Positions 59,301 to 64,000 of a stretch of DNA of 64,000 bases are shown here, piece by piece; position 1 is the first letter of the stretch; each line of letters opens with the position of its first letter. The stretch is taken from assembly GCA_965228435.1 (NCBI GenBank), contig OZ245818.1, forward strand, positions 124,001-188,000, given 5' to 3'. Origin of the DNA: Hoeflea_A sp965228435. GTDB lineage: Bacteria > Pseudomonadota > Alphaproteobacteria > Rhizobiales > Rhizobiaceae. The notes beneath the pieces are model-generated. The model was not told the origin of the DNA. It worked only from the letters and a program-made list of their open reading frames with translations, and made no database searches. The translations under genes were made by a program, and so were the position numbers.

Positions 59301-60742
59301 CCCTGTCCATCGTTTCGGCCAGTCTCGGTAACCCATTCGAGCTGGATGGCAACAATCTCATTCTCGGCCCTGACGGCGCTCTCGATGCCGATATCCAGGA
59401 CAGTTTCGACATTACACTGCGCGCCGAGGACGGAGACGGGAACACACTCGACAAAACGGTCACGCTGTTTGTCGGCGATACCGGCCTTGACCTTGTTTTC
59501 GGTGGCGCCCTTGCCGAGAACTCGGCTGCTGGAACGGCAGCGGCGGTTTTTGGCACCAACGGCTCCCTGCTTGGAGCAACACCCGTCTACTCGTTGATCG
59601 ATGACGCGAACGGCCTGTTCGAATTGCTGGGCAACACGCTGGTCGTGGCCGACGGTGCGAGCCTGGACTATGAAACCCAACAAAGTCACACCGTTACGGT
59701 CAGAGCCCAAGAGGGAAGTGCGCCGCCCGAAGAACGAAACTTCGTTATCCAGATTCAGGACAGACCGATTTCGGACATCGCCATCAGCTCCGGCGGAATC
59801 GTGCGAGAAACGGATACCGCGGGGGCTTTGGTTGCCACATTCGAAGCAAGTGAAAACCCCGTGGAACCGACCGCTGTCTTCACGCTCATCGAAGACGGCG
59901 CTGGTTCTTTCGTGCTCAACGGCAACCGGTTGGAGGTCGCTCCTGGCGCTACCTTCGACTACAACACACAGAGCAACCACATTGTCACGATCGGCGCCTC
60001 TGACCCGGGCGGTCCGGTGTTTGAAGAGAGTTTTGACATTCTGGTTCAGAATGTCGGCCCAATTGTCGGGACGCCCGATCCCGACGCCCTCAACGGGACA
60101 GCCTTCGACGACGACATACAGGCGCTGGCCAGCGATGACACGATCAACGGCTCGGGCGGATCCGACCTGATCGATGGCGGACCGGGCCACGATGTCGTCG
60201 TCTATGACGGCGAACGCGCCGACTATTCCCAGACCCTCAATGGCAACGGCACGATCACCGTCGAAAAGCCGGGCGGCGGGACGGACACGCTGACCACCAT
60301 AGAGCGCATCGACTTTACCGATGGCGACTATGTCTACGACCTGACCAGCCCCAATACCGGCTTCGGCTACCGGATCTACCAGGCCTCCTTCGGCCGCACA
60401 CCCGACGAGGGCGGCGTGCGCTTCTGGATCGGCAATCTCGACAATTTCGACCAGCAGGGCTGGAGCGACTACGAGAAGGAGCAGTTCCTGGCCAGCCAGT
60501 TCATCCAGTCGGACGAGTTCCGGGGCCTCTATGGCACCAATCCGAGCAACTTCGACTACATCGACGCGATGTACCAGAACGTTCTGTTCCGGCTGCCGGA
60601 CCAGGCCGGCTACGACTTCTGGGTGGGCGGCATGGTGAACGACGGCCTGACCCGCGAGGACATCCTGATCGCCTTCACCAAGAGCGACGAGAACGTCAAC
60701 AACAATGCCGTCAATCTCGATGACGGTGTCTGGGTGGTTTGA
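56390..60742 (+). CDS. Giant calcium-binding, cadherin-like repeat protein with DUF4214-like C-terminus
   Basis: The 1450-residue protein has no signal peptide. An RTX block near residues 175-220 (NDTINGGDGGDTIFGDPGIDVINGG) and more RTX-like repeats to about 400 suggest calcium binding and type I secretion. A helical middle part (about 480-900) precedes cadherin-like repeats (about 990-1270) of the type ENSAAGTAAAVFG...SLIDDANGLFELLGNTLVVADGASLDYETQQSHTVTVRA. The C-terminal 120 residues form a DUF4214-like module (FGYRIYQASFGRTPDEGGVRFWI, MYQNVLFRLPDQAGYDFWVGGM). It probably acts outside the cell as an adhesin or matrix protein. The stop is 1 nt from the next gene's ATG, so the two are coexpressed. 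Confidence 0.85.
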   Translation: MITIDLTSSPLAIDLRDNRFTTSLDFSVLFSAKKAVTVQELNPDTGELETFNLDPAIFYTPLGDYNSDYDYSQQGGDILFLWDEDTDLFINVHIEGSLDFPNIDDFVDPFYSDGDAFDADVNAYTDELLNWRSNLGQLSSRKMVIEDVVTITSDQPVSLSQIGSISDLFEGDTVINGTQFNDILRGDADGQSGNDTINGGDGGDTIFGDPGIDVINGGGSDIDVLSYGLSTSGIGLQLGILAGSFGDAAGDQISAVELIVGSKHNDQIDIPSSVWLLAGNGGADTIYGSSGNNVIFGDFAISQGALIGELSDANLQQLLANAELGGAEGGDTIAGGLGFDQIFGGGGNDKLYAGEFDFLFSSNDTSGNELYGQSGEDHLFAWTFSENTTDELDGGADRDTYYADGQDKIIEFELGETAHYRTGSQAERTMFISDVFGSRAIFFDGTDEVIGELAFDNTILANEVRIYDSEFFGHKVVSLDRTADELPFLTKKQADEINWKYNAQQISAVAKLAFNLVAETGAFKRYSDVVGKKAAEYLAKAGASKETQALGSEYASEVSRDLVAEVLGEAAEDAVTGENRSIWDYISVFDIAKILLTNTLAKPAQIAFSFGEYFISVITNEIGRQFELFMNTYFVFSEGEFIRNKDTGEFEARSGTVTDGNISGAIVFGDENGNGVLDDGEAFTVSDGGGNYILSNPIGPVVASGGIDVLTGLPFAGRLIAAEGGTTVTPLSTLAHYLFAVPVANPNEALSQALGLSETYGFGATDPIEQMFEGADDSELVAKSNSALMNTVQLIASAFAGQRDPDENADEAYSALAQTLQTVAVIDLTSSGFIKSILDTFVNSPAITASNAFLTTLSEIIAAANQQTFDVTAGSNVDAFFEALGTVGRAVQGSVADALEAAAGNDAALLAAKDATTGQSLADLIADAGDELLGAPTDILLDSFFANEGLAGGSIVASVTVLDPDLLDTHTLSIVSASLGNPFELDGNNLILGPDGALDADIQDSFDITLRAEDGDGNTLDKTVTLFVGDTGLDLVFGGALAENSAAGTAAAVFGTNGSLLGATPVYSLIDDANGLFELLGNTLVVADGASLDYETQQSHTVTVRAQEGSAPPEERNFVIQIQDRPISDIAISSGGIVRETDTAGALVATFEASENPVEPTAVFTLIEDGAGSFVLNGNRLEVAPGATFDYNTQSNHIVTIGASDPGGPVFEESFDILVQNVGPIVGTPDPDALNGTAFDDDIQALASDDTINGSGGSDLIDGGPGHDVVVYDGERADYSQTLNGNGTITVEKPGGGTDTLTTIERIDFTDGDYVYDLTSPNTGFGYRIYQASFGRTPDEGGVRFWIGNLDNFDQQGWSDYEKEQFLASQFIQSDEFRGLYGTNPSNFDYIDAMYQNVLFRLPDQAGYDFWVGGMVNDGLTREDILIAFTKSDENVNNNAVNLDDGVWVV

Positions 60743-60743
60743 C

Positions 60744-64000
<3,257 letters not shown>

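Overview
The window looks like a chromosomal segment of an alphaproteobacterium, most likely a Hyphomicrobiales (Rhizobiales) member. The evidence is GC-rich coding with dense ATGA-overlapping operons, an Aap-type general amino-acid ABC transporter, and a conserved guaA / MTA-SAH nucleosidase / rsmB / MAPEG / guaB / rlmE / Ppx-GppA block. The genus call is inference only. No tRNA, rRNA, CRISPR array, integrase or transposase was seen.

Region 1 (1-16.4 kb) is a catabolic and uptake cluster: propionyl-CoA-synthetase-like enzyme (cut by the left edge), SDR, hydantoinase/oxoprolinase HyuB and HyuA, FAD-dependent amine oxidase, rhodanese, IclR regulator, cytoplasmic sulfoxide-reductase-like molybdoenzyme, C-S beta-lyase, VOC protein, persulfide-dioxygenase-like metallo-hydrolase, and the binding protein and two permeases of an amino-acid ABC importer without its ATPase. 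Four promoter regions share a TGTTCY..TATA element, so the set is probably one IclR regulon. The gene content points to an amino-acid-like organosulfur substrate.

Region 2 (16.5-18.4 kb) holds a lysine-rich secreted protein and a GH19-like lysozyme/chitinase. Region 3 (18.5-25.9 kb) is a hydroxyquinol lower-pathway operon: maleylacetate reductase, hydroxyquinol 1,2-dioxygenase, RutE-like flavoprotein, YciI-like protein and a TRAP transporter, with a divergent LysR gene. Region 4 (26.1-30.7 kb) has a GntR regulator and a compact module of glutamine-amidotransferase-like hydrolase, cytochrome P450, glutamine-synthetase-like ligase and [2Fe-2S] ferredoxin. This is the layout expected for oxidising an amine through a gamma-glutamyl intermediate, with a P450 as the oxygenase.

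Region 5 (30.8-46.9 kb) contains two LacI regulators. One probably controls a CoA-transferase / enoyl-CoA hydratase / metallo-hydrolase / hydroxyacyl-CoA dehydrogenase operon and, 15 kb away, an operon of a leaderless solute-binding-like protein, an SDR and a zinc alcohol dehydrogenase, because near-identical operators precede both. Between them lie a formylglycine-generating enzyme, a tripartite tricarboxylate transporter, a leaderless (cytoplasmic) sulfatase with the C-x-P-x-R signature, and two SDRs. Together these suggest import and intracellular desulfation of a sulfated carboxylate followed by oxidation.

Region 6 (47.2-55.9 kb) is core housekeeping: guaA, nucleosidase, thioesterase, rsmB, MAPEG protein, guaB, rlmE and Ppx/GppA. 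A 269-bp element with 32-bp inverted ends sits between guaA and the nucleosidase. The accessory region abuts the 3' end of guaA, a known island integration hotspot. Region 7 (56.4 kb to the right edge) encodes two very large calcium-binding, cadherin-like repeat proteins in tandem: one ending in a DUF4214-like module, the other a serralysin-like metalloprotease with an N-terminal His/Asp tract that runs off the window.
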